Below are positions 1 through 7,928 of a stretch of 64,000 bases of DNA, in pieces. Origin of the DNA: Rodentibacter myodis (GTDB lineage: Bacteria; Pseudomonadota; Gammaproteobacteria; Enterobacterales; Pasteurellaceae); NCBI RefSeq assembly GCF_001999305.1, contig NZ_MLHQ01000020.1, positions 1-64,000 on the forward strand, written 5' to 3'. The number at the start of each line of letters is the position of its first letter. The first letter of the stretch is position 1. The notes beneath the pieces were generated by a model. That model saw nothing but the letters and a program-made list of their open reading frames with translations. It was not told the DNA's origin and made no database searches. Made by a program: the position numbers and the translations under genes.

Positions 1-509
1 CCACCGGAATTATTAGCCCTGATGAAAAATGGGTGATTACCGGAGACGAAAATGCTCGTAATCGAATGTGGAGCATAGATAATTTGATGAACCGCTTCTC
101 GTTATCCGATCCATATAGGGGCATTTATAATTTATCGGTCGGAGAATATGATAAAAGTCGATTAATGCCACTCACTAAAGAACAATTTAATCGTGCGATG
201 CGTGATAGCACTGTCGCTTATGCTTTTTTAACCGAAACTGACTTTATTCGTATTGGCTACATATATAAAAGTGACACTAACGCAACAATCGCCTCCATTT
301 ATACCGTTGGCGATCCGTGGCTCAAAGGTTTTGTGGATTTAGGCACGTCCCCGATGATTTCAGCCAATAATTACTTTAACAGCCAAACTTTTGCCTCTTC
401 CCCCCAAGCCCATATCTTAGTCACCGGACAAGCCCATGGCGGCGGCATTAACGTTTACAAATATCACCCCGATAAAATGGAACTGGAAAAAATCTGGGTC
501 GCTCATTAA
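1..509 (+). CDS. WD40-repeat protein, C-terminal part (gene runs off the left edge)
   Basis: The reading frame is already open at base 3 and stops with TAA at 507-509, so about 168 C-terminal residues are visible. The first residues (SPDEKWVITGDENARNRMW) have the S-x-D-x-x-W-(V/I)-x-T-G-x-x-x-x-x-x-x-x-W pattern of a WD40 blade. The rest is a poorly conserved beta-rich tail with further blade-like strands (SSPQAHILVTG). WD40 propellers are usually protein-binding scaffolds; the partner and location cannot be read here because the N-terminus, where a signal peptide or lipobox would sit, lies outside the window. A USS (513-521) follows the stop codon directly. The family call is fairly safe, the function unknown. 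Confidence 0.6.
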   Translation, partial: TGIISPDEKWVITGDENARNRMWSIDNLMNRFSLSDPYRGIYNLSVGEYDKSRLMPLTKEQFNRAMRDSTVAYAFLTETDFIRIGYIYKSDTNATIASIYTVGDPWLKGFVDLGTSPMISANNYFNSQTFASSPQAHILVTGQAHGGGINVYKYHPDKMELEKIWVAH

Positions 510-544
510 TCAAAGTGCGGTTGAAAAATACCGTGTTTTTTTGA

Positions 545-850
545 TCTGTGCCCAAAAGTTAGACTAAATACACTGATTAAGGTGTAGATTTTTTTATGAT
601 TAAATATAACTAACTTTCCAAACAGCAAGTGATCGAATTTTATCTTCAATAAAATAAAAAACAGTTTGTTGATACGCAAATATTTTAAATTCAAAGAGAG
701 AATATTGGATTGCTCAATTTAATCATCATGGTACCAATAGATTAGCCGTATTAAGGTGTAATTCTCTTTCGAATTTAAACTCGGTCATTGTAGACTAGGT
801 TCTTGAATTAAATGAGTTTAACTTTTTTGGGGAGAGCGATTTCTGACCGT
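545..850 (+). pseudogene. Degenerate IS3-family (IS150-like) transposase orfA remnant
   Basis: Starting at ATG 597 the + strand reads like the first helix-turn-helix of an IS150-type orfA: MIKYN, then SKQQVIEFYLQ, broken by stop codons and frame changes. A second open piece at 706-798 reads WIAQFNHHGTNRLAVL, the typical W-(I/L)-A-Q-F-N-x-x-G-x-x-x-L-A-x-L motif of these transposases, and ends in TAG. The bases near 549-563 (CCCAAAAGTTAGAC) resemble the terminal repeat of this IS group. No orfB and no right end are visible, so it is a dead 5' stump. Confidence 0.65.
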
Positions 851-893
851 GTATTTGATCTTTTTGGTGTTTATAGCAAACACATAAAGTTAA

Positions 894-996
894 AATAATA
901 TGATTGGTAGGAGTGTTATGTCGGCGTCCGTATTGAAAACTAAAACAATCTCAATAGGCTAAATATTGTGGACGCCAAGTAGGCGTCCTATTTTTT
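894..996. repeat. GGACGC palindromic intergenic repeat, copy 1
   Basis: The element begins with an AATAATATGATTGGTAGGAG edge and ends with the hairpin GGACGCC (970-976) AAGTA GGCGTCC (982-988) followed by a T-rich run. The same edge sequence (AATAACGTGATTGGTAGG) and hairpin arms recur at about 12.2, 22.5, 45.6, 47.8-48.0, 57.6 and 61.8 kb. On the + strand the hairpin plus T run could also act as an intrinsic terminator. Confidence 0.6.
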
Positions 997-1043
997 ATTA
1001 AAGATTATTGCGCCGTTGTGGCATCGTAAATTGCTTTTTAGAA

Positions 1044-3686
1044 CTAGGCTTCTGAATCGGTATTTTCCGCTTGCTCGTCTTCATCTGCATCACAAACACG
1101 TTCTAAACTAACAACCTGTTCATCTTCTGTGGTGCGGATTAAGCGAACCCCTTGGGTGTTACGTCCTACAATGCCAATTTCACTCACACGGGTGCGAACC
1201 AGTGTGCCGGCATCGGTAATCAACATAATTTGATCCGTTTCTTCCACTTGGGTGGCGGCAACCACTTTACCGTTACGCTCGCTGACTTTAATGGAAATCA
1301 CCCCTTTGGTGTTACGGGATTTGGTTGGGTATTCGCTTAATTGGGTACGTTTACCATAACCGTTTTGCGTAGCGGTTAAAATTGCCCCTTCACCTTTTGG
1401 AATAACCAATGAAATCACTTTGTCGATGTTAAGATCTAAGGTTTCTTCTGTATTATCATCAGAAACCTCCTCAATTTCGACCGCACTTTCATCATCAGAT
1501 AGCTCATTGGTGAGAGCCAGTTTAATGCCTCGAACACCGGTTGCCAAACGCCCCATCGCACGCACGGCACTTTCGGCGAAACGTACCACACGACCTTGTG
1601 AGGAGAACAGCATAATCTCATTGCTGCCATCGGTAATATCAACACCGATAAGCTCGTCTTCATCACGTAAGTTTAGGGCGATAATGCCACTTGAACGTGG
1701 GCGGCTAAATTCGGTGAGGGCAATTTTCTTCACAATACCGCCTGCCGTTGCCATTACGACAAATTTATCTTCTTCGTAAGCAGAAACCGGTAGGATTGCT
1801 GTGATTCGTTCGTTTTCCTGCAATGGAAGAATATTCACAATTGGGCGACCCCGTGCGCCACGACCGGCTTGCGGCAGTTGATATACTTTCAGCCAGTATA
1901 AACGTCCACGGCTTGAGAAACAGAGAATGGTGTCGTGGGTGTTGGCAACCAATAATTTCTCAATGAAATCTTCTTCTTTCATTTTGGTGGCGGATTTACC
2001 TTTTCCGCCTCGGCGTTGGGCTTCATAATCGGTCAATGGTTGATATTTCACATAGCCTTCGTGAGAAAGGGTAACCACCACGTCTTCTTGCGCGATTAAA
2101 TCTTCTAAATCAATATCACCTGATGCCGTTGTGATCTCGGTTAAACGCTCATCACCAAATTGGGCTTTGACTTCTTCTAATTCTTCACGAATTACTTCCA
2201 TTAAGCGTTCCGCACTGCCTAAAATATGGAGAAGATCGGCAATTTTGACCAATAATTCTTGGTATTCTTTTACCACTTCTTCAAAAGCAATACCGGTTAG
2301 GCGATGTAAACGAAGTTCTAAAATCGCATTAACCTGTGCCGGCGATAAATAATACTGTTCGCCCTGAATCCCTAAATTTTCTTCCAGATCATCCGGACGT
2401 GCGGTGATATCAAGTAAATTAATAATATCGCTATGTAACGCCCAAGAACGGGAACTCAGTACTGTTGCCGCTTCTTCACGATTTTTAGAATTGCGGATAA
2501 TGGTGATCATTTCATCAATATTGGAACGTGCAACCGCTAAGCCTTCCAAAATGTGGGTACGTTCACGGGCTTTGCGTAATTCAAAGATCGAACGGCGGGT
2601 AACCACTTCACGGCGGTGTAATACAAAGGCTTCGATGATTTCTTTGAGATTAAACAAACGAGGTTGACCGTGATCCAACGCCACCATATTGATACCGAAA
2701 GTCACCTGCATTTGCGTAAGCGAGTAGAGATGATTCAGTACCACTTCACCAACGGCATCACGTTTGATGTCAATTTCAATACGAATCCCTTCTTTGTTGG
2801 AAAGATCGGTAATATTGCTGATCCCCTCGATTTTTTTCTCGCGAATAAGCTCGGCAATTTTTTCCACCAATTTGGCTTTATTCACTTGATAAGGCAATTC
2901 GGACACGATGATTTGTTCGCGACCTTTATCATTGGTTTCCACATTTGCTCGCGCCCGTACATAGACTTTACCACGGCCGGTGCGATAGGCTTCTTCAATC
3001 CCTTTGCGACCATTAATCAAGGCGGCAGTTGGGAAGTCGGGGCCGGGAATATGCTGCATTAGCTCATCAATTGTGATCTCATTGTTATCAATGTATGCCA
3101 AACAGCCATTTAAGACTTCATTTAAGTTATGTGGCGGAATATTGGTTGCCATTCCCACCGCAATACCGGAAGAACCGTTGGCAAGTAAAGCGGGGATTCG
3201 GGTTGGAAGCACATCGGGAATCATCAACTCGCCGTCATAGTTTGGCGAGAAATTGACGGTTTCTTTATCAAGATCGGTGAGCAGGGCCTGCGTAATTTTT
3301 TGCATACGCACTTCGGTATAACGCATTGCCGCCGGCGCATCACCGTCAATGGAACCGAAGTTACCTTGCCCGTCCACCAACATATAGCGAAGCGAGAAAG
3401 GTTGTGCCATACGGACAATGGTATCGTACACAGCGGAGTCACCGTGAGGGTGATATTTACCGATCACATCCCCCACCACACGGGCGGATTTCACATATTT
3501 TTTATTTGCCGTGTTGCCTTCACGATCCATCGAAAACAACACACGGCGGTGTACCGGTTTTAAACCGTCACGCACATCGGGCAAGGCACGCCCAACAATC
3601 ACCGACATTGCATAGTCGAGATAAGAAGATTTTAGTTCTTCTTCAATATTGACAGGGGTAATAGAGGAATGGATTGAATCCGTCAT
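1044..3686 (-). CDS. gyrA: DNA gyrase subunit A
   Basis: GyrA is the DNA-breaking and rejoining subunit of gyrase (A2B2), which introduces negative supercoils. The 880-residue protein has the winged-helix/tower region with catalytic Tyr123 (AAMRYTE) and the quinolone-resistance-determining segment [10 protein letters not shown] with Ser84 and Asp88, the susceptible wild-type residues in H. influenzae numbering. The C-terminal DNA-wrapping propeller carries the GyrA box QRRGGKG, and the protein ends in an acidic tail. The start was set at 3686 rather than the upstream in-frame ATG at 3707: 3686 has a good ribosome site (AAGGAA, about 6 bases before ATG) and gives the family N-terminus MTDSIHSS. 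The gene appears to be transcribed alone, with its own promoter region after the degQ terminator. Confidence 0.98.
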   Translation of the reverse strand: MTDSIHSSITPVNIEEELKSSYLDYAMSVIVGRALPDVRDGLKPVHRRVLFSMDREGNTANKKYVKSARVVGDVIGKYHPHGDSAVYDTIVRMAQPFSLRYMLVDGQGNFGSIDGDAPAAMRYTEVRMQKITQALLTDLDKETVNFSPNYDGELMIPDVLPTRIPALLANGSSGIAVGMATNIPPHNLNEVLNGCLAYIDNNEITIDELMQHIPGPDFPTAALINGRKGIEEAYRTGRGKVYVRARANVETNDKGREQIIVSELPYQVNKAKLVEKIAELIREKKIEGISNITDLSNKEGIRIEIDIKRDAVGEVVLNHLYSLTQMQVTFGINMVALDHGQPRLFNLKEIIEAFVLHRREVVTRRSIFELRKARERTHILEGLAVARSNIDEMITIIRNSKNREEAATVLSSRSWALHSDIINLLDITARPDDLEENLGIQGEQYYLSPAQVNAILELRLHRLTGIAFEEVVKEYQELLVKIADLLHILGSAERLMEVIREELEEVKAQFGDERLTEITTASGDIDLEDLIAQEDVVVTLSHEGYVKYQPLTDYEAQRRGGKGKSATKMKEEDFIEKLLVANTHDTILCFSSRGRLYWLKVYQLPQAGRGARGRPIVNILPLQENERITAILPVSAYEEDKFVVMATAGGIVKKIALTEFSRPRSSGIIALNLRDEDELIGVDITDGSNEIMLFSSQGRVVRFAESAVRAMGRLATGVRGIKLALTNELSDDESAVEIEEVSDDNTEETLDLNIDKVISLVIPKGEGAILTATQNGYGKRTQLSEYPTKSRNTKGVISIKVSERNGKVVAATQVEETDQIMLITDAGTLVRTRVSEIGIVGRNTQGVRLIRTTEDEQVVSLERVCDADEDEQAENTDSEA

Positions 3687-3720
3687 GGGTATTCCTTTTT
3701 CGATCAAAAAAATTGGGCGA

Positions 3721-3726
3721 ATTGTA
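3721..3726 (-). promoter_or_regulatory. Candidate gyrA extended -10 element
   Basis: On the minus strand TGCTACAAT forms a TGn-extended -10 (TACAAT at 3726-3721) about 35 bases before the chosen gyrA ATG. No good -35 hexamer is visible, which is tolerable for an extended -10. Prediction from sequence only. Confidence 0.35.
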
Positions 3727-3763
3727 GCATAAAATAGGGCTTTCCCCTAGTTTTTCCCATGAA

Positions 3764-3798
3764 AAAACGGTGTTTCATTTTTCATAAAACACCGTTTT
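3764..3798 (-). terminator. Intrinsic terminator downstream of degQ
   Basis: A perfect 12-bp stem (AAAACGGTGTTT at 3764-3775 with AAACACCGTTTT at 3787-3798) is followed on the minus strand by a T run. It ends the degQ transcript and separates it from gyrA. An imperfect USS pair (around 3803-3842) lies between it and the degQ stop. Confidence 0.8.
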
Positions 3799-3846
3799 CT
3801 TAAAGTGGCGATCAGATCGCTTGTAAAAATGACCGCACTTTTTAAT

Positions 3847-5238
3847 TTATTGAACCAGTAAGTAGAAATTGCTCTTTCCACGTAGGATATTTAACGCCAC
3901 CGCAGAAGGTTTTTCTTCCAAGGCTTTGCGTAAATCTTGAGTTGATTCCACCATTTGACGATTCACGCCAATAATAATATCACCCACTTTTAAACCGCGT
4001 TGTGCTGCAAGGGAATTAGGTTGAATTTTGGTGATTTCAATACCTTTTATGCCTTTCGCATTGTAATTGCCAAGTTCTGCACCGTCTAAGGCCTGTAATT
4101 CAACTTTACTGCCGTTTTCTGACTTACCGTCATCCGCTTGTAATTTCACTTTTACATCGTGGGATTTGCCATCACGCAAATAGGTTAATTCAATTTCTTT
4201 GCCTGCACCGGAAGTGGCAATTTTTGCCCGCATTTCCGCAAAGCTGGAAATTTTTTGTCCATTCATTGCGGTGATAACATCGCCTGCTTTAATCCCCGCT
4301 TTTTCTGCTGCCGAACTTGGTAAAACTTCGCTGACAAAAGCACCCTGTTGGGCATTGACATTGAACACTTTGGCTAAATCGGCATTTAATTCACCGCCTT
4401 TAATTCCTAATAAACCACGGCGAACTTCACCGAATTCTGAGATTTGTTCAACAATATTGTTTGCTTGATTACTCGGAATCGCAAAGGCAATACCTGCATT
4501 TCCGCCACTTGGAGAAATGATCGCCGTGTTGATACCGATCAACTCACCGTTTAAATTTACCAAAGCCCCACCGGAATTACCACGGTTTACCGCGGCATCC
4601 GTTTGAATATAGTTTTCATAAGCACCGCTATCCGATCCGGTTGAACGCCCTAAGGCAGAAACAATTCCCGAAGTCACGGTTTGTCCTAAGCCGAACGGAT
4701 TTCCGATTGCCACAGTAAAATCGCCCACGCGTAACTTATCGGAATCGGCAAATTTAAGTGCGGTTAAATTTGACGGTTTTTCAATTTGAATTAAAGCAAT
4801 ATCGGATTGTTCATCTTTGCCGACTAATTTTGCTTTAAATTCACGGCCGTCTTGCAAGGTAACATTAATCTTGTCCGCATCATTAATCACGTGATTATTG
4901 GTTAGTACATAGCCTTTGTCCGCATTAATAATCACCCCTGAGCCGAGTCCACGGAAATTGCGGGAACTGCCTCGGTTACCAAATTGTTCTGCAAATTGAT
5001 CACCAAAAAAGAAACGAAATTCTTCCGGAATATCATCCGGTAACATCGCGCGATTATTTGTTTTTGTTTTGCCTTCTACCGAAATCGTCACCACTGCCGG
5101 TTGCACTTTTTCAAGCATTGGTGCAAGGCTGTTTTGTTCGCTAATAAAACTTGGCAGGCTTGCCTGTGTGCTAATGGATGTGCCTAAAACACTTAAACCC
5201 AACGCAATACTACTTAATACAAAATGTCTTTTTTTCAT
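3847..5238 (-). CDS. degQ: Periplasmic serine endoprotease DegQ/HtrA
   Basis: Periplasmic quality-control protease/chaperone of the HtrA family. The 463 residues contain a Sec signal peptide (1-26, cleaved after TQA), a trypsin-like domain with catalytic His116 (TNNHVIN), Asp146 (SDIALI) and Ser222 (GNSGGALV), and then two PDZ domains (about 270-355 and 385-460), the second ending in a typical LNILRG...YLLVQ strand. Length matches DegQ/DegP. The gene upstream encodes a ZapG/YhcB protein, the same pairing as yhcB-degQ in E. coli, which supports DegQ over DegP; H. influenzae usually calls its single copy HtrA. The ribosome site is TGGAGA about 5 bases before ATG. The 264-bp upstream gap should hold its promoter; I could not identify a convincing sigma-E site. 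Confidence 0.93.
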   Translation of the reverse strand: MKKRHFVLSSIALGLSVLGTSISTQASLPSFISEQNSLAPMLEKVQPAVVTISVEGKTKTNNRAMLPDDIPEEFRFFFGDQFAEQFGNRGSSRNFRGLGSGVIINADKGYVLTNNHVINDADKINVTLQDGREFKAKLVGKDEQSDIALIQIEKPSNLTALKFADSDKLRVGDFTVAIGNPFGLGQTVTSGIVSALGRSTGSDSGAYENYIQTDAAVNRGNSGGALVNLNGELIGINTAIISPSGGNAGIAFAIPSNQANNIVEQISEFGEVRRGLLGIKGGELNADLAKVFNVNAQQGAFVSEVLPSSAAEKAGIKAGDVITAMNGQKISSFAEMRAKIATSGAGKEIELTYLRDGKSHDVKVKLQADDGKSENGSKVELQALDGAELGNYNAKGIKGIEITKIQPNSLAAQRGLKVGDIIIGVNRQMVESTQDLRKALEEKPSAVALNILRGKSNFYLLVQ

Positions 5239-5452
5239 AGAATCTCCAAGTAAAAATATCTTATGAATGAAAGGGCTTCACCGTATTATGGGCAAATTCA
5301 CAAAGCAGAATAATAGCGTTCCCGTATTTCATTAAGAATTATTCATTGTGTGACTGCTACATAATGTGGGGTTATGCCCAAACGCACGAGTGATGAGACA
5401 AAAAAATGGGGGAAATGTTCAAGAAAAACAAGGGGATTGAAAAAGAATAAAA

Positions 5453-5495
5453 AAAGTGCGGTCAGAATTGACATTGTTTTTTCCGACCGCACTTT
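5453..5495 (-). terminator. USS-pair terminator after zapG
   Basis: Two inverted uptake signals, AAAGTGCGGTC (5453-5463) and GACCGCACTTT (5485-5495), form an 11-bp stem. On the minus strand it is followed by a T-rich stretch immediately downstream of the zapG stop codon. Confidence 0.7.
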
Positions 5496-5502
5496 GACAG
5501 AT

Positions 5503-5904
5503 TTAATGATTTTCTTTATCCGCCTTTAATAGCCCTGAAGATCCTTCCGAATAGTCTTTTGGCGGTTCTTCTTGCGGTTTATCCGTGGCGGTGACTAATT
5601 GCTGGGTGAATAAACCTTTCGGGCTTTTACCAAGCAAGGTATCGGAGGAATTGGCATAATGGCGATAGAGTTTTTGATAATCGCCAATCAAGGTTTTGAA
5701 CAATTCCGCACTTTCGGCGAAATGTTTTTCCAGTTGTTCGTTTTGAACGTCAAGTTGGGCTTTTACGCTTTTCAGTTCGGCTTCTGTTTGCACTTGGTGT
5801 TTCACCGAACCTTTGGTGAAACGTAAAATAAGATAACCAAGAATTACACCAACCACTAAGCCGATTCCGGCTGCTTGCCACATTTCGGTTGTCCACGCTT
5901 GCAT
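5503..5904 (-). CDS. zapG: ZapG/YhcB family inner-membrane protein (DUF1043)
   Basis: A 133-residue protein with one N-terminal membrane segment (about residues 10-28, AAGIGLVVGVILGYLILRF), then a charged coiled coil (about 35-85) and a low-complexity acidic tail. This is the layout of the DUF1043 family, YhcB/ZapG of E. coli, which links cell division, envelope synthesis and cell shape. Its position directly upstream of degQ, on the same strand, repeats the E. coli order. A USS-pair terminator separates the two genes, so they are probably separate transcripts. Family assignment is firm; the precise role in this organism is inferred. Confidence 0.85.
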   Translation of the reverse strand: MQAWTTEMWQAAGIGLVVGVILGYLILRFTKGSVKHQVQTEAELKSVKAQLDVQNEQLEKHFAESAELFKTLIGDYQKLYRHYANSSDTLLGKSPKGLFTQQLVTATDKPQEEPPKDYSEGSSGLLKADKENH

Positions 5905-5987
5905 AATTTACTCCTGTGTTTGTGAGAAAGGGAAAGTTTAAAGGAACGGATGAAAAATTTCTGTGTTGAGGATCACAAATTTCGTAT

Positions 5988-6338
5988 TTAAACCGCGGCG
6001 GTGATCACAATTTCCACCTTCCACGCCGGAACGGCTAGTTTAGCTTCTACCGTAGCACGACTTGGCGGATTTTCACTATCCACCCATTCATCCCACGCTT
6101 GGTTAAATTCGGCATAATCCTGCATATCGGCAAGAAAAATTTGAGCATTTAAAATATTGCCTTTATGAGATCCGATCTCTGCTAATAACTTATCAATGAG
6201 TGAAAGCACTTCTTTGGTTTGCGCGTAAGCATTTTGTTCAAGACTGGTTTCCGGCACTTGTCCGGCAAAGTAGGCAACGCCGTGGTGAATAGACACCTCA
6301 CAAAAACGCTGAGAGGGTTGAATACGTTGAATCGCCAT
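5988..6338 (-). CDS. RidA family protein (YoaB-like)
   Basis: A 116-residue YjgF/YER057c/UK114 (RidA) fold protein. The conserved C-terminal PPSRATVEA signature with its substrate-carboxylate Arg is at about residues 91-99, and the length is typical of trimeric RidA proteins. Canonical RidA deaminates reactive enamine/imine intermediates from PLP enzymes. This sequence (MAIQRIQPSQRFCEVSIHHG start, W-D-E-W-V motif) is closer to the YoaB subgroup, whose substrate is less certain. The ribosome site AAGGAG sits about 7 bases before ATG. It is cytoplasmic, with no partner gene in an operon. Confidence 0.8.
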   Translation of the reverse strand: MAIQRIQPSQRFCEVSIHHGVAYFAGQVPETSLEQNAYAQTKEVLSLIDKLLAEIGSHKGNILNAQIFLADMQDYAEFNQAWDEWVDSENPPSRATVEAKLAVPAWKVEIVITAAV

Positions 6339-6462
6339 AATCGCTCCTTGAGATTAAATTTGCCCCTATTCTAAAACCGCTTTCCATTTTTGTAAATTTA
6401 GCTTTATTGGCACAAGTTTATCCGCGTAAAATAACCCACCTTTTATTTACGTTGTGATTTTT

Positions 6463-7179
6463 ATGAAATTCCTTATTTCCAATCAGCACGGTGCAATGGT
6501 GATGGCATTGTTGCCTTTTCTTTATGGAATGTTGCTGACAAAACCCGTATGGGCGCATCTTTTTTTATTGACGGCGTGGTTTTCCCTTTATCTGATGAGC
6601 TATCCGTTCTTGAATTTATTTAAAGGAAAAAATATCGCAACTTATCGCAAATGGACGATGATCTATGGCGTAGCAACATTCATTTTTGCCTTACCCGCCT
6701 TATTTCATCATTGGCAAGTGTTGTATTTTGTCTTGGCAATGCTGCCGTTTGTTTTGCTCAATATTTATTACACCAAACAAAAAGATGAACGAAACTTGTT
6801 AAATGATCTCGCCGGTATTGCGATTTTTGCGATTGCCGGAATGGCGGCTTATTATTTTCCTGACGGTACTTTGGATAACAAAATTGGGTGGGTGGCGATC
6901 TATCCTTCCTTATTTTTTATCGGCACGACACTTTATGTGAAATCCGTAATGCGTGAACGGAAAAATCCCACCTATTTACGGCTTTCCATCTTTTTTCATT
7001 CCTTTGTCGTGGCATATTTTGCCCTTGTCGGACAATTTTATTTGGCGTTTGGATTTTTTATTGGCTGGCTTCGTGCAATTTATTTACCACGTAAGAAACT
7101 TTCTGTGAAACAGGTTGGTCTAACGGAACTTGCTATCACTGCCGTTTTCTTTATTTTTCTTTTACTCGAAACCTTGTAA
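6463..7179 (+). CDS. YwiC-like integral membrane protein
   Basis: About 238 residues, almost entirely hydrophobic, with 7-8 predicted membrane segments. The N-terminus [18 protein letters not shown] is the hallmark of the YwiC-like family, whose function is unknown. An in-frame GTG nine bases upstream (6454) is possible, but the ATG at 6463 gives the usual family N-terminus; neither has a strong ribosome site. The next gene (Sel1 repeat protein) starts 10 bases after its stop, so the two probably share a transcript. Confidence 0.7.
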   Translation: MKFLISNQHGAMVMALLPFLYGMLLTKPVWAHLFLLTAWFSLYLMSYPFLNLFKGKNIATYRKWTMIYGVATFIFALPALFHHWQVLYFVLAMLPFVLLNIYYTKQKDERNLLNDLAGIAIFAIAGMAAYYFPDGTLDNKIGWVAIYPSLFFIGTTLYVKSVMRERKNPTYLRLSIFFHSFVVAYFALVGQFYLAFGFFIGWLRAIYLPRKKLSVKQVGLTELAITAVFFIFLLLETL

Positions 7180-7189
7180 TGGATTTGTT

Positions 7190-7852
7190 ATGAAAAAATC
7201 ATTCTTTATTTTGACCGCACTTTTGGGGCTTTCAAGTGCCTCTGGCTATGCAGAACAACCACTAACCACCCCTAAATTGACGGAACAACAGCGTTTAGAT
7301 ATGGCACAAAATTTTGCCGGTAAACAGGATTGGAAAGCGGTTTTTGAGATTATGCAGCCGCTCGCACTAGAAGGAAATATTGTGGCGCAAGGCAACTTGG
7401 GAATGATGTATAACCTTGGACGTGGCGTGCCGCAAGATAAAGAAAAAGCCTATTGGTGGTTTAGTGAGGCGGCAGAGCGTGGCAATATTCGTGCCATTAA
7501 TAATTTAGCGGTGATGTATTACAACGGCAGTTATGTGAAAAAAGATATTCCGCAGGCGATCAAATTATTTGAAACCACGGCAAAAGCAAAAGATGTTGAT
7601 GCCATGATGATGTTGGCAGAAATTTATTTGAACCAAAAGGATGAAAAGAAGTCTTTTGAGTGGATGAAAAAAGCCGCCGATTTAGGCAATGCCAATGCAA
7701 AGCTACGTTTAGGCATTTTTTATGAGGAAGGCATTGGCACTTCGGCAAATAAAAGTCTTGCTTCCTTGATTTATCGTGAGATTTCGGTCTCGGATAAGAT
7801 TCCCGACAACGTGAAAAAAACTGCCGAGCAACGATTACTTCGTCTTCATTGA
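7190..7852 (+). CDS. Secreted Sel1-repeat (tetratricopeptide-like) protein
   Basis: A 220-residue protein with a signal peptide ([21 protein letters not shown]) followed by helical Sel1-like repeats: [56 protein letters not shown] and [14 protein letters not shown]. These repeats form a solenoid that binds other proteins, and here they would act in the periplasm. The start was placed at 7190, where the signal peptide begins; an open frame continues upstream into the YwiC-like gene but gives no sensible N-terminus. Partner unknown. Confidence 0.8.
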   Translation: MKKSFFILTALLGLSSASGYAEQPLTTPKLTEQQRLDMAQNFAGKQDWKAVFEIMQPLALEGNIVAQGNLGMMYNLGRGVPQDKEKAYWWFSEAAERGNIRAINNLAVMYYNGSYVKKDIPQAIKLFETTAKAKDVDAMMMLAEIYLNQKDEKKSFEWMKKAADLGNANAKLRLGIFYEEGIGTSANKSLASLIYREISVSDKIPDNVKKTAEQRLLRLH

Positions 7853-7881
7853 TGATAAAAAATTAATAAAGCGAAAAAAGG

Positions 7882-7902
7882 GCTTCCCTCAATGAGGGAA
7901 GC
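7882..7902 (+). other. Intercistronic hairpin without T run
   Basis: A perfect 9-bp stem GCTTCCCTC (7882-7890) / GAGGGAAGC (7894-7902) with a 3-base AAT loop lies 26 bases upstream of the next start codon. There is no T run after it on the + strand, so it is not a standard terminator. It may protect or partly attenuate the mRNA between the Sel1 gene and the transferase gene. Confidence 0.5.
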
Positions 7903-7928
7903 GATCAGTCATCAAAGAAGACTATTTT

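Noticed and set aside
506-694. 62-codon leftward ORF after the WD40 gene
   Set aside because: It is antisense to the IS remnant, has no ribosome site and no family resemblance; the + strand carries the recognisable transposase pieces.
1152-3652. Several rightward ORFs of 60-132 codons opposite gyrA
   Set aside because: They are shadows of the strongly biased gyrA codons; none has a ribosome site or a recognisable product.
5239-5452. Possible sigma-E promoter of degQ (GGGAACGC near 5320 on the minus strand)
   Set aside because: A GGAAC-like -35 is present, but no TCTGA-type -10 lies at the required 16-17 base spacing.
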